Assembly (NCBI RefSeq): GCF_003285015.1
Contig: NZ_QMFB01000017.1
Coordinates: forward strand, 124,001-188,000
DNA length: 64,000 nucleotides
Source: Paenibacillus contaminans
GTDB taxonomy: Bacteria; Bacillota; Bacilli; Paenibacillales; NBRC-103111
Reading direction: 5' to 3'
The translations under genes were made by a program, and so were the position numbers. This document shows positions 33,045 to 42,671 of this stretch, in pieces. The first letter of the stretch is position 1. Every line of letters begins with the position of its first letter. Below the pieces are notes generated by a model. The model searched no databases. It was not told the origin of the DNA and was given only the letters and a program-made list of their open reading frames with translations.

Positions 33045-35294
33045 ATGCGGAAAAATTGGTTCAACCGGCTGCTCTTGTCATATTTGCCCGTCTTGTTTGT
33101 GGTCAGCCTAAGCTTGCTGCTCATGACTTATTTAACGTTAAGCGAGATGGCCAAAAGATCGGCCGTCCGCGCCAACGAGCTGCTTTCGCAAAGCATCGTG
33201 CAAAAAATCGACGATGCGCTGATGAGCATCGATGAAATGATGATCAGGGAAATATTGGGGAACGACAAGCTGAAGTCGTTTTTTCATGACGACCGTCCGG
33301 AGGACAATCGGTATGACGATTACCAGACGGTTGCGGTTCTAAGGGGAATGATGGAGGAGAACCGGTTTATCGATTCGGTTTATTTGTATCGAGTTACCGG
33401 TCGGATGGTGCTTACGCCGTCGACCTTTACCGGAATCGATGATTTCGGCGACAAGGAGTTTGTCGGCAGGCAGCTCACAAGCTTGACTCCTCACCGCTGG
33501 CTGGGAACGAGATTGTACCGGGAGCAGCCGAACGGACAGCCGGTCAGCGTGATCAGTCTGGTGAAGTTCGCGAACCTTTCGGACAAGAGTATGATGGTCG
33601 TTAATGTCAGAACGGACAAAATAAGCGAGCTTATCCGAAAAATGTCCGATTCGAATTTGAATTTCGTAGAGCTGGTGGAAGCGAACGGGGAGCTGCTTGC
33701 CTCGAAGGATGCGCGGGAAGATGCAACGGAGCCGACAGACAAGCTTCAAAGCGGTGGCAAACCGCTTTCCTCCGTACAGTCGTCTTATACGGGATGGACC
33801 GTTCGCAGCGGTATGTACAGAGAGAATATCGTGGATTGGGTATCCTCCATGTTCTATCTATGGATCTCGCTAGGCTTCCTTGTCATTATTCTCGGCATTG
33901 TATGGCTTGTTTACGTGACGCGCCGCAACTATAAGCCGATCCGCAGCATAACCGACCGGATTGAGGATTACGCCAAACAGAAGCAGCAAAGCTTAAAGCG
34001 GGAAGACAAGGCGGATGAGTTCAAATATATCGAAACGGCAATCGAGGATTTGCTGGATCAATCGAGCCTGCTTCAGGAAGAGAACAAGGAAAATCTCGCT
34101 TACCGAAAACGGCATGTGTTCCTTGCGATGCTCGAAGGGGGGGCTTCCGCCCAAGGGGATAAATGGAAGGGCGAAATGAACAAGCTCGGGCTGGACGGTT
34201 CGTTCGGCGGCTATTTTGTCGTACTGATCGAGATGGACCGTTACGCCGAGTTTGCCGCTCAATTCAGCAGGCGGGATCAGTTTTTGCTCAAGCATGTGCT
34301 CAGCAAAGGGAATCAGGAGTTAGCGGACAGCGAGCCCGTGCAAGCATGGTCGGAGTGGGTCAATCCGTATCGTCTCGCGGTAGTTTATATGTTGGAAGAC
34401 TGCGCTGCCGCCACTGGCTGGGAGCCTGCACCCGTCAGCGAGAAATTAAGGGCATGGGTTGAAGAGAACCTGACCTTTACGATTACGATCGGGATCGGTA
34501 CCCTGCAAAAAGATATCGAGCATGTCCCGGAGTCGTACAGGCGGGCGGCTGATGCGCTCAACTACAAGTCGTCGCTCGGGACGAACCGGCTGATCGGATC
34601 GTCGGATTTGACCACGATGCCGCAAGGGGAGATGTTCAAGCAGCTTCATCTTATACGTGCGCTTTGCCAATCGTTCCGCTCCGGCGACAAGGAGTGGGAG
34701 AAGCTGTTTCATGACCTGCACGGCATGGTGCGAAGCCAGTTGTTCTCGCGCGACGATCTCGTCAGCCTGCTCAGTTATTTGATCCACCATCTGCATAAGG
34801 AAGTGATGGAGCTGCCCGCCGAGCTGCAGGACATTTGGAACAAAGGCTTTCACGACCGGCTGCATGAGATTGCAGAGCAGAAAGAGAACGTCGACGAAAT
34901 CTTCGCAGAGTTTCGCGGGATTTTGGAGGAGGCCTCCGGGCAAATGCGGGATGTCCGGGAAAACCGGCACCATAACCAGTTGATTCATCACGTTAAAAAA
35001 TACATCGGCGAAAATTATGCCAATCCGGATTTGTCGCTGGCCCATCTGAGCGATGAATTCGGCGTTAACGCCAGCTATTTAAGCCGTTTGTTTAAGGAGC
35101 AATTCGGCGAGAAGTTCAACGATTATGTAGCACAGGTCCGAGTGGAAAAGGCGGTCGAGCTGCTGAGAGAGACGGAGGAAACGGTCAACGACATCGCTGC
35201 AGCCGTCGGCTACACGCATACGCTGACGTTTATCCGCGTATTCAAAAAGCTGATGGGCAACACGCCGGGGAACTACCGCAAGGATATGGCGTAA
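33045..35294 (+). CDS. Membrane-bound sensor regulator with AraC DNA-binding domain
   Basis: This 749-residue one-component regulator has two membrane segments (about 7-29 and 268-292) enclosing an extracellular sensor domain, a HAMP-like linker (about 295-350), a middle region of about 280 residues, and a C-terminal AraC helix-turn-helix pair (646-749) ending TPGNYR. I choose the ATG at 33045 with GGAGG upstream; the frame is open from 32859 but that part lacks a ribosome site and overlaps the conserved upstream element. It should activate the importer and hydrolase operon at 35731-47578 when its sugar ligand is present. Confidence 0.88.
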   Translation: MRKNWFNRLLLSYLPVLFVVSLSLLLMTYLTLSEMAKRSAVRANELLSQSIVQKIDDALMSIDEMMIREILGNDKLKSFFHDDRPEDNRYDDYQTVAVLRGMMEENRFIDSVYLYRVTGRMVLTPSTFTGIDDFGDKEFVGRQLTSLTPHRWLGTRLYREQPNGQPVSVISLVKFANLSDKSMMVVNVRTDKISELIRKMSDSNLNFVELVEANGELLASKDAREDATEPTDKLQSGGKPLSSVQSSYTGWTVRSGMYRENIVDWVSSMFYLWISLGFLVIILGIVWLVYVTRRNYKPIRSITDRIEDYAKQKQQSLKREDKADEFKYIETAIEDLLDQSSLLQEENKENLAYRKRHVFLAMLEGGASAQGDKWKGEMNKLGLDGSFGGYFVVLIEMDRYAEFAAQFSRRDQFLLKHVLSKGNQELADSEPVQAWSEWVNPYRLAVVYMLEDCAAATGWEPAPVSEKLRAWVEENLTFTITIGIGTLQKDIEHVPESYRRAADALNYKSSLGTNRLIGSSDLTTMPQGEMFKQLHLIRALCQSFRSGDKEWEKLFHDLHGMVRSQLFSRDDLVSLLSYLIHHLHKEVMELPAELQDIWNKGFHDRLHEIAEQKENVDEIFAEFRGILEEASGQMRDVRENRHHNQLIHHVKKYIGENYANPDLSLAHLSDEFGVNASYLSRLFKEQFGEKFNDYVAQVRVEKAVELLRETEETVNDIAAAVGYTHTLTFIRVFKKLMGNTPGNYRKDMA

Positions 35295-35461
35295 CCGGCA
35301 GAATTGGGCGTGATCGACCGCTCGCCGCCATGCGGCGCAATGCAATGTCGAGCAACTCGATCATTCGACGTCATCGACATAACGCAACGATGCTCAACCG
35401 ACCGCATCGAAACGTCGCGAACGTCGATTGGGAGTTTCGTGCCGGTGCTCGGACACACATC

Positions 35462-35498
35462 GGCTGTCAAACCGCGCGCAGCGCGGTTTGCGGCAGCC
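35462..35498. other. Strong hairpin in the gap before the family-1 binding protein
   Basis: CAAACCGCGC (35468-35477) and GCGCGGTTTG (35481-35490) form a perfect 10-bp stem with a 3-base loop, and outer GGCTG/CAGCC adds more pairing. There is no T-run on either strand. The rest of the gap between 35295 and 35600 shows no gene. Confidence 0.5.
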
Positions 35499-35603
35499 AA
35501 TCGAAATTTGTATACTGCGTAAAAAATCGTCTACGGACGACAGGGAGCTTGAACCGGCCGTTCCGTGACAGCAAGCGTGGACGGGCATTTCGGGCTTTTT
35601 GCA

Positions 35604-35650
35604 TGCATGCGGATAAAGAATTGTTTATGCCGTGATAAAATCGGCGATAT
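35604..35650 (+). promoter_or_regulatory. Conserved upstream element, copy B (before the binding-protein gene)
   Basis: It matches the block at 32813-32858, with CGGATAAA-GAATTG-TTTATGCCG as an imperfect dyad followed by GATAAAATCG. It sits about 85-125 bp before the TTG start at 35731, where a regulator could act on transcription of the importer operon. Confidence 0.5.
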
Positions 35651-35730
35651 TCGGACGGCTGATGTCCGTGTTACTTTACTACCGAGCGGCAAATGAAATG
35701 CCGAGAGACAAATTAACGGGAGGGTTCACC

Positions 35731-37203
35731 TTGAAGCTCAGAATGAAATCGGTTGCAGCAGTATCCGCTTGCTTGATGCTTTCTTTAACGGCGCTTGGCT
35801 GCGCGAAGGAAGCGGATAAAAGCCCCGCATCTTCCGCAAGTCCCGCGGGAAGTCCGGCGGCCACTCAGACGAAGGAAGCGAACGTTTATCCGGAGAACGG
35901 GCTTTCGAAGGACAAGAAAGTGACGCTTAAGATCGGCTTTCACGAGGCGGGCATGGGCCGGGAATGGTTCGATTACGCGATGGACAGCTTTAAGAAGAAG
36001 TTTCCGAACGTCAGCTTCGAAGTCACCTATTCACCGAAAATCGCGGATGTTATCGGCACCAAAATATCCGCTAACAATGACAGCGATATGTTCGACATTT
36101 TTTCGACTGTGCTGCCCGGAGGGAACGCCGCGCAAATTCCGCTGGTCGAGAGCGGCAAAGTGGAGTCGCAGGAGGATCTCTGGGACCATAAGGTTTATGA
36201 CGGAAACGGCAAGACGGTCAAAGACCTTGCGATAGCGGGTCAGTTTGAAGGAGCGTCGAGAATTCTCGGCAAGACGTATGCGCTTCCGACAGCGGGAACG
36301 ACGACCGGCCTCTTCTTTAACAAAAATTTGTTTGAGAAGAACGGCTGGAATCAAAACCCGAAAACATGGGACGAGTTCGTCAAGCTGTGCGAAACGATCA
36401 AGGCGGCGGGCATCACGCCGATTACGACGCCAGGCATGTACCCGGATTATCTCAATTATTCGTTCGGCCCGTGGAAGCTGTTCGAGCTGGCGGAAATAAA
36501 CGGCAATCTGAAAGCGTTCGAAGACGATTTCCGCAACTTCCGCAATGAATATACCGGCAAGGAAAGCGTAGAGCGGTGGAACCGCGTCTATGACCTCGGT
36601 AAGAAAGGCTTTTTCCCTGAAGGCATGGCCGCGTTAAATCATACGCAGTCCCAAATGCAGGTGCTGCAAGGCAAAGCGGCCATGGCTTCCACCGGCGCTT
36701 GGGTTCAGAACGAGATGAAGGATTCGACGCCCGCGGATTTCAAGTGGGGCTTTATGGCGGTGCCGATGGGCGACAAGCCGGACAGCGTGAAATATATTCG
36801 CGGTTCCTTCAGCAACGGCATGTTCATCTGGGCGGCGAAGCCCGATCTGAACAAGAAGTGGGCGAAAGAATTCCTTGTTTGGATGTGGAACCTGGACGTG
36901 CAGACGGTTATCGCGGATAAAGGCGGGCAGCTGTCGGTGCGCAAAGACTTTGCGGACGATCCGGCTCGGGCGGACAAAATCCAGGAGGTTTCGAAAGCGG
37001 TAGCCGAATACATCAAGAACAATAATGTCCAAACGGAAAGCGGCTTCCGCAACCTAACGCTGAGCGATCCAGCTTATGCGCAATCAATTAAGCTGATCAA
37101 CGAAGCCATAAGCCAGATCGCTACCGGCAAGCAGGATCCGCTTCCGAAGCTGCAAGAGGCGCAGCAGTTGATCGACAAAGCGATTGCGGCCCAGAAAAAA
37201 TAG
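35731..37203 (+). CDS. Family-1 extracellular sugar-binding lipoprotein
   Basis: This 490-residue binding protein has a lipoprotein signal ending LTALGC (Cys24), a Ser/Pro/Ala tether and then a family-1 (MsmE/MalE-like) fold with FNKNLFEKNGWNQNPKTWDEF. It is smaller than and distinct from the two LplA-type proteins in the window. The start is TTG with GGGAGG seven bases upstream; the open frame extends back to 35632 without support. It feeds the permeases at 37265 and 38237. A hairpin follows the stop. Confidence 0.9.
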   Translation: MKLRMKSVAAVSACLMLSLTALGCAKEADKSPASSASPAGSPAATQTKEANVYPENGLSKDKKVTLKIGFHEAGMGREWFDYAMDSFKKKFPNVSFEVTYSPKIADVIGTKISANNDSDMFDIFSTVLPGGNAAQIPLVESGKVESQEDLWDHKVYDGNGKTVKDLAIAGQFEGASRILGKTYALPTAGTTTGLFFNKNLFEKNGWNQNPKTWDEFVKLCETIKAAGITPITTPGMYPDYLNYSFGPWKLFELAEINGNLKAFEDDFRNFRNEYTGKESVERWNRVYDLGKKGFFPEGMAALNHTQSQMQVLQGKAAMASTGAWVQNEMKDSTPADFKWGFMAVPMGDKPDSVKYIRGSFSNGMFIWAAKPDLNKKWAKEFLVWMWNLDVQTVIADKGGQLSVRKDFADDPARADKIQEVSKAVAEYIKNNNVQTESGFRNLTLSDPAYAQSIKLINEAISQIATGKQDPLPKLQEAQQLIDKAIAAQKK

Positions 37204-37211
37204 CTTGACGG

Positions 37212-37240
37212 GGGAGGAAGGCGGCTTCCTCCCATTCTTT
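37212..37240 (+). terminator. Intraoperonic hairpin/weak terminator
   Basis: GGGAGGAAG (37212-37220), GCGG loop, CTTCCTCCC (37225-37233), then ATTCTTT. It lies between the binding-protein gene and its permeases, so it probably lets only part of the transcription through. Confidence 0.6.
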
Positions 37241-37264
37241 GCACAAGAAAGGAGCCGCAATACT

Positions 37265-38215
37265 TTGAGCGAGACGAACCGATTGACAAACCCAGCCTTG
37301 CCGGCGCCCAAAAAAGGGTGGATGCAAAAGTCGCGGAGCCAGAAGCGGATTTTCCTGTTTCTTGCGATTACGCCGGCATTCGGCGGCTATCTTTTGTTCA
37401 CACTGTACCCGAATTTAATGTCCGTTTATTATTCCCTGCTAAACTGGAATGGCATTTCCGAACCGCAATTCGTCGGATTGCAAAACTACGTGACCCTGTT
37501 CCAGGACAAATACGTATGGCGGGCGCTGTACCATAACTTGATCTACATGATTTTCGTTCCTGCGCTCGTGATTATGATTTCCTTGCTGCTTGCCTATCTG
37601 TTAACGAATAAAAGCTATAAAGGAACGCCGATTTTTAAAGTGCTTTTCTTCTTCCCGAACGTGCTTTCGAGCGTTGTAGTCGCGCTTTTGTGGGCTTTCG
37701 TGTATGACGGCAGCTTCGGCCTGCTCAACTCGCTGCTTCGCCTTGTCGGCGTCAACATCGGGGAATTTTATTGGCTGGGCGACATCAGGACCGCGTTGTG
37801 GGCGATTATTCCTCCTTATGTTTGGGCGGGTGTCGGTTTTTATGTCGTTATTTTCATGAACGCGATGGTTACGATTCCGAAGTCGCTTTACGAGTCCGCC
37901 ATTTTGGACGGAGCAACCCCCATGACCCGGTTGTTTAAGATAACGATTCCACTCATAATGCCGATTATTCGGGTAGGCGCACTATTTCTTGTGCTAGGCT
38001 CCTTGAAGGGCTTCGAGCATGTGCTGATTTTGACCAACGGAGGGCCCGCGGGTTCGACGGATGTAATCGGGCTGTACATGTTCAACCTGGCGTTCGGCGC
38101 CGAGTATCATAACTACGGCTACGCTTCCGCAGTGGGCATGTTCCTGTTCGTCGTGCTGGTTATCGCGAAATTCATAACGGACAAATATATGACGAACCGG
38201 TCCGTGGAGTATTGA
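37265..38215 (+). CDS. MalF-type ABC sugar permease
   Basis: This 316-residue six-span membrane subunit is of the MsmF/MalF type. The EAA loop (LYESAILDGATPMTR) and the KGFEHVLILTNGGPAGSTDV segment are conserved. I choose TTG at 37265 behind AAAGGAG; the frame is open from 37184 but that part overlaps the previous stop and hairpin. It works with the permease 22 bp downstream and the binding protein upstream. Confidence 0.9.
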   Translation: MSETNRLTNPALPAPKKGWMQKSRSQKRIFLFLAITPAFGGYLLFTLYPNLMSVYYSLLNWNGISEPQFVGLQNYVTLFQDKYVWRALYHNLIYMIFVPALVIMISLLLAYLLTNKSYKGTPIFKVLFFFPNVLSSVVVALLWAFVYDGSFGLLNSLLRLVGVNIGEFYWLGDIRTALWAIIPPYVWAGVGFYVVIFMNAMVTIPKSLYESAILDGATPMTRLFKITIPLIMPIIRVGALFLVLGSLKGFEHVLILTNGGPAGSTDVIGLYMFNLAFGAEYHNYGYASAVGMFLFVVLVIAKFITDKYMTNRSVEY

Positions 38216-38236
38216 TTGCTGAAAGGATGAACGATT

Positions 38237-39073
38237 GTGACAGAAAGGCGTTCGGTTATCGACGTATTTTGGTGGACGGTGCTCGTGGTCTGCGCTTTGA
38301 CGGTCCTGTTCCCGCTCGTATGGATTTTCTACCAGTCGCTGAAGACGAACCGGGAGTTTTTCCAGAGCGTGTGGACGTTGCCGGAGACGCTGAAATGGCT
38401 CAATTACAAGACGGCTTGGGTGAAGTACAATATCGGCTCCGCCCTGCTGAACACCTTGTACTATGTCGGCGCGAGCCTGATCATCGGCACATTCCTGACT
38501 ACCGTGAACGCTTACGCGCTAACGCGGCTCGAATTTAAAGGCAGGAAGCTGATTTGGGGCACGATCATGCTTTCTTTGTTTCTGCCGGGCATCAATGCGC
38601 TGATACCGCAATATGTGCTTATGCGGGATCTTAACCTGACGAACAGCATCACAGGGCTGGTCATTCTGGACAGCTTCGGGGAAAGCGTGTTTTTCCTGCT
38701 GCTGCTGGGCGGTTTCATGCAGGCGCTGCCGAAGGAGCTGGAGGAGAGCGCATTTATGGACGGAGCCTCCTTGTTTCAGGTGTTCCTGCGGATTATCGTG
38801 CCGCTTTCGGCGCCGGGGATCGTAACGGTGGCGATTTTCAAGTTTCTTAGCTTGTACAACAACTTTCTGGGGCCGTTCATCTATTTGAGCGACCAGAAAA
38901 AATATACGATCGGCGTCAATATGTATCAAGCCAATCAAATGATGCAGTATACGTCGGATTGGGTGACCTTGTTCGCCGGCGTGCTGATCGCGATGATTCC
39001 GTCCGTGTTCATGTTCGTCTTCTTCCAGAGATGGATTATGGAAGGGGCTACGCTCGGGGCGGTCAAAGGTTAG
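38237..39073 (+). CDS. MalG-type ABC sugar permease
   Basis: This 278-residue membrane subunit is of the MsmG/MalG type, with the EAA loop ELEESAFMDGASLFQ and the ending MEGATLGAVKG. The start is GTG with GAAAGGATG upstream. With 37265 it forms the translocation pore; the ATPase must be supplied from elsewhere. Confidence 0.9.
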   Translation: MTERRSVIDVFWWTVLVVCALTVLFPLVWIFYQSLKTNREFFQSVWTLPETLKWLNYKTAWVKYNIGSALLNTLYYVGASLIIGTFLTTVNAYALTRLEFKGRKLIWGTIMLSLFLPGINALIPQYVLMRDLNLTNSITGLVILDSFGESVFFLLLLGGFMQALPKELEESAFMDGASLFQVFLRIIVPLSAPGIVTVAIFKFLSLYNNFLGPFIYLSDQKKYTIGVNMYQANQMMQYTSDWVTLFAGVLIAMIPSVFMFVFFQRWIMEGATLGAVKG

Positions 39074-39076
39074 CTT

Positions 39077-39097
39077 ATGCTGCCGCAAAGGCAGCAT
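39077..39097 (+). other. Hairpin between permease and DUF4838 gene
   Basis: ATGCTGCC (39077-39084) and GGCAGCAT (39090-39097) pair perfectly around a 5-base loop. There is no T-run; it may separate expression of the importer from that of the large secreted protein. Confidence 0.45.
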
Positions 39098-39122
39098 TCG
39101 TACAGAAGGAGATGTGGCGAGC

Positions 39123-42100
39123 ATGAGGAAAACGCAATATTACGTATCCGTTTTACTTGTTATGTGCCTGCTGTTTGCATTTCCGGGAATATCATTTGGC
39201 GCCGCGCAGACGGCAGATGACGGTGCGGCTGCAAGAGGAGGGCAAGGGAACGAGAGAGGGAACAGTCAAGGGGTCATTGTCTTGGTACATGCGGACAATG
39301 GTACGATTACCGCCAAGTTCAACAAGCAACCGCCCGGCGGAAAGCCGGATGCAAGCGATTTTACGATTCAACGGCAGGTGAACGGCGGGGCGGCCGAAGT
39401 TGTTGTTCCGAGTTCGTATGCCTGGGGGACCTCAACCAAGATCGCGACGTTTGCCGTACCGCCGCTTGCTCCCGGAATCGCGGGGCGTGAGGTCGTTTAC
39501 AGCGTTTCCTTCAAAGGCGCCGCTTTCGTGCCGGCTGCAACGTTTGCAATTACCGCCTTACCGCCGCTGGACGTGGTGCGCAACGGGCAAGCGAACGCGA
39601 TGATCATCGTTGCAGCCGGTGCGGACGGACGTACGCAAGCAGCCGCGGCTACATTGGCGGAATACGTGCAGAAGTCGACAGGCGCGCTTTTGCCGGTGAT
39701 GACGGAGGGACAGGCGGGAAGTCATAACGGGGAGCCGGACGGCCCGATTCGCATTTATGTCGGCGATGCCCAGGCGGAACCGCGACTTGGAGCGCTGATG
39801 CAAGGCATGGACGGGGACGGTTATGTCATCCTTCCCGAAGACGGGCGGATTACGATCGGCGGCCCGACGTCCTGGGGAATCGAATATGGCGTATACGCGT
39901 TTTTGGAAAAATATGTGGGCGTTGGATGGCTCATGCCGGGGCCGGACGGTGAAGACGTTCCGCAGCATGCGACGCTGTCCGTCTCCCGCGAAATGGTGAA
40001 AGAGGAGCCGGCCTTTATTTCCCGCGTCTTCAGTCCGCTTAACGGACAGAACTATCCGGTTCAAGCGGAGTGGGCGCGCAAAAACCGCATGCACAGCCGG
40101 ATCTCGTTCCACCACAACGTGTATTCGCTCTTTCCGCCCGGCGAGTTCGGTCAGAGTCATCCGGAATTTTACCCGGTGCGCAACGGCGTACAATACATTC
40201 CGTCGGCAACCTTGACGAACTCGTGGCAGCCGTGCTTTTCGGAGCCGGGAACGGTGGACGTGGCGATAAGCAAGATCATAGCGTTTTTTGATAATAATCC
40301 GGATGCCGACTCCTTCTCGCTTGGGGTAAACGACGGCAAGGGTTATTGCGAGACGGAACCGGATCATCCGCTGTACACAGGGGAACTGAATTCCGTAGGC
40401 GTTCTGGACATGTCGGACATCTACTATAACTGGGTTAATCAGGTGGTGGAAGGGGTTTTGGCGGTTTACCCCGACAAATGGTTCGGGCTGCTCGCTTACG
40501 ACAGCGTTATGGACCCGCCTTCCTTCAAGCTGAATTCCCGCGTGGTGCCTTTCATTACACAAGATCGTATGGCGTGGATAGACGCCGAAATCGAAAGCCA
40601 ATCGAAGCAAAAGCTGGAAGAGTGGAATCAGGTCGCCGATAACATTGCTTGGTACGATTACATGTACGGAAATCCTTACTTATTGCCTCGCATGTATACG
40701 GAACGAATGGCTGACAATTATGCCTATGCCGCTGAACACGGCGTGCTGGCGCATTACTCGGAGCTGTATCCGAACTGGGGCGAAGGACCGAAGCCATGGA
40801 TCGCCGCCAAGCTGCAATGGGATCCCGATCAGGATGTCGAGGCGCTCTTGGACGAATGGTACGCCCGGGCGGTCGGCGAAGAGGCTGCAGCGGATCTCCG
40901 CGCCTATTACGATCATTGGGAACAGTTCTGGACGGAGCGCATACAAGGCTCGTTATGGTTTGAATCCCGAAAACGGACGACCTATCTGGAATTCGGCGAT
41001 CCCAGCTATTTAGCATTGGTTACGGAGCAGGAAATCGCGGAAAGCCGGAGCTTGCTGGAGTCGGTCGTCGACAAGGCGGGTACGGCGCAGCAAAAAGCGA
41101 GGGCGGCCATGCTGCTGCGCGCGTTCGAATACTACGAGGCATCGGCGCTGAGCTATACGCCGAAGTTTACGTCCTTGAACGAGCAAGAAGCGCTTGCCCT
41201 GCTCAATCCCGCCGCCCTGGAGCGGAAAATGGAAAAAGCTGCGGAACGCTACGAGCTGCTGGACGAATTTGCGCAGGACCCTGTGCTGATGCATTTCATC
41301 AAGCCTTCGCCGACGGGAATCTACTATCCGCTCCTGCATTGGAACGGCTTGGATTCCGAGGCATTCTGGGCGATCGCGGACTACATGAAGGCGTTCGAGC
41401 CGAACGGCGGAACGGTGAGCCAACAAGTTTACGGTATCGCTCAGCATGCGGAGAACGAAAAGCTGCGCGAGTATGCCGACCTGCTGCAAAATGTAAACTT
41501 GGACCTTTTTGCGCTGAATAATAATTCGTCGTTTGAGCTTGGCGGGGATGTTCCGCAGTCGTGGTCCCCTTGGTATGAAAGCAATACGGTTTATAAACGT
41601 TCGACGGATTACAGCCATTCCGGAACCTCCAGTATGATGATCAGCACGCTGCGCCGGGGAGGACCGCATCAAGTCGTCAATGTGAATCCGGGGATGATGG
41701 CTTCGCGTGTCCACTATTTTACGCCTGAAGGGACGCAGACGAACGCAACGATCCAAATCACCTTCAATCTTCGGGACGCTAGCAATAAGCAGATCGGCAC
41801 GCTCGTTTCGGGAACCAAGAAGGTAGGCGCGACGGCGGGAACATGGTCATCCGTCGACTTCTTGACGGACATTCCGGAAGGTGTTAAAAGCGTGCAAATG
41901 ATCGTTCTTCTGAATCAGGTGGAGCCGGAAACAAAGCTTTATTTGGACGATTTCGTCATCTACCAGGGAAGCAAGGAATGGCTGAACGCGCAAACGTTCT
42001 GGAAATTCGCCGATTATATTCAAGAGCATGAGCCGAGCGGCGGTATCTTGACGAATCGGGTAGAAGCGCTCATCGGCAGCTCGGCTTCCGGGCAGGAACG

Positions 42101-42623
42101 GGAGTTCGCTCAGCTTCTGCTGAACGTTCTGCAAGGCGCCGCTCCTGTAACGGCCAATGCTTCCTTCGAGCAAGGAACGACAACTTCGGCACCTCCGTGG
42201 GCTTTCTATGTGCAGAGCCAGGGCACGGTTACACGGGTTTCGGATACCTCGCATCAGGGCAGCTCCAGTATTGCGATTACCGGCGCGAAACCTTCTGCGG
42301 TACCTTATCAATATTTCATCCCGAAAGTCGGGCCGGCTGCCGCTAAAGTGTATTATAAGCTTCCCGAAGGCGCGACGACTGCCGGCACGATCCAGATCGG
42401 CTTTAATTTGAACACGGCCGACGGGAAGGGTATAACGGTCATGCGCTCCGAGATCAGGCCGATTACCGGCTCGCCAAACGGATGGTCGTCGATCAATCTT
42501 GCCGCCTATATTCCTTCCGAATTTAACGGGCTTGTCGTCGGGAGGATTCAATTCACGATCAACGTGAGCAATTTGGAGAATGAAGCCCGTGTTTATATCG
42601 ATGACGCTAATGTGTATCAATAA
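39123..42623 (+). CDS. Secreted DUF4838-type putative glycoside hydrolase
   Basis: This 1166-residue exported protein (signal about 1-27) has an Ig-like module (about 40-140), a GH67-N-like domain (about 145-290) and a DUF4838 barrel with ISFHHNVYSLFP, WYDYMYG and HYSELYPNWGEGPKPW. Two composite units follow, each a helical segment (FWAIADYMKAFEPNGG; FWKFADYIQEHEPSGG) then a carbohydrate-module-like sandwich ending YLDDFVIYQ or YIDDANVYQ. The relation to alpha-glucuronidases suggests action on uronate-containing glycans; the acidic residues of SELYP and NWGE are candidates only. AAGGAG is followed by a GTG (39114) and an ATG (39123); I prefer the ATG for spacing. Confidence 0.85.
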   Translation: MRKTQYYVSVLLVMCLLFAFPGISFGAAQTADDGAAARGGQGNERGNSQGVIVLVHADNGTITAKFNKQPPGGKPDASDFTIQRQVNGGAAEVVVPSSYAWGTSTKIATFAVPPLAPGIAGREVVYSVSFKGAAFVPAATFAITALPPLDVVRNGQANAMIIVAAGADGRTQAAAATLAEYVQKSTGALLPVMTEGQAGSHNGEPDGPIRIYVGDAQAEPRLGALMQGMDGDGYVILPEDGRITIGGPTSWGIEYGVYAFLEKYVGVGWLMPGPDGEDVPQHATLSVSREMVKEEPAFISRVFSPLNGQNYPVQAEWARKNRMHSRISFHHNVYSLFPPGEFGQSHPEFYPVRNGVQYIPSATLTNSWQPCFSEPGTVDVAISKIIAFFDNNPDADSFSLGVNDGKGYCETEPDHPLYTGELNSVGVLDMSDIYYNWVNQVVEGVLAVYPDKWFGLLAYDSVMDPPSFKLNSRVVPFITQDRMAWIDAEIESQSKQKLEEWNQVADNIAWYDYMYGNPYLLPRMYTERMADNYAYAAEHGVLAHYSELYPNWGEGPKPWIAAKLQWDPDQDVEALLDEWYARAVGEEAAADLRAYYDHWEQFWTERIQGSLWFESRKRTTYLEFGDPSYLALVTEQEIAESRSLLESVVDKAGTAQQKARAAMLLRAFEYYEASALSYTPKFTSLNEQEALALLNPAALERKMEKAAERYELLDEFAQDPVLMHFIKPSPTGIYYPLLHWNGLDSEAFWAIADYMKAFEPNGGTVSQQVYGIAQHAENEKLREYADLLQNVNLDLFALNNNSSFELGGDVPQSWSPWYESNTVYKRSTDYSHSGTSSMMISTLRRGGPHQVVNVNPGMMASRVHYFTPEGTQTNATIQITFNLRDASNKQIGTLVSGTKKVGATAGTWSSVDFLTDIPEGVKSVQMIVLLNQVEPETKLYLDDFVIYQGSKEWLNAQTFWKFADYIQEHEPSGGILTNRVEALIGSSASGQEREFAQLLLNVLQGAAPVTANASFEQGTTTSAPPWAFYVQSQGTVTRVSDTSHQGSSSIAITGAKPSAVPYQYFIPKVGPAAAKVYYKLPEGATTAGTIQIGFNLNTADGKGITVMRSEIRPITGSPNGWSSINLAAYIPSEFNGLVVGRIQFTINVSNLENEARVYIDDANVYQ

Positions 42624-42671
42624 TAATTTGTCGGAATTCGTTTCCGATCGCATGAAAGGAAGTTTGACTCC

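Noticed and set aside
35330-35635. 101-codon frame before the family-1 binding protein
   Set aside because: Arg/His-rich, low-quality composition, no ribosome site and overlaps the strong hairpin and conserved element.
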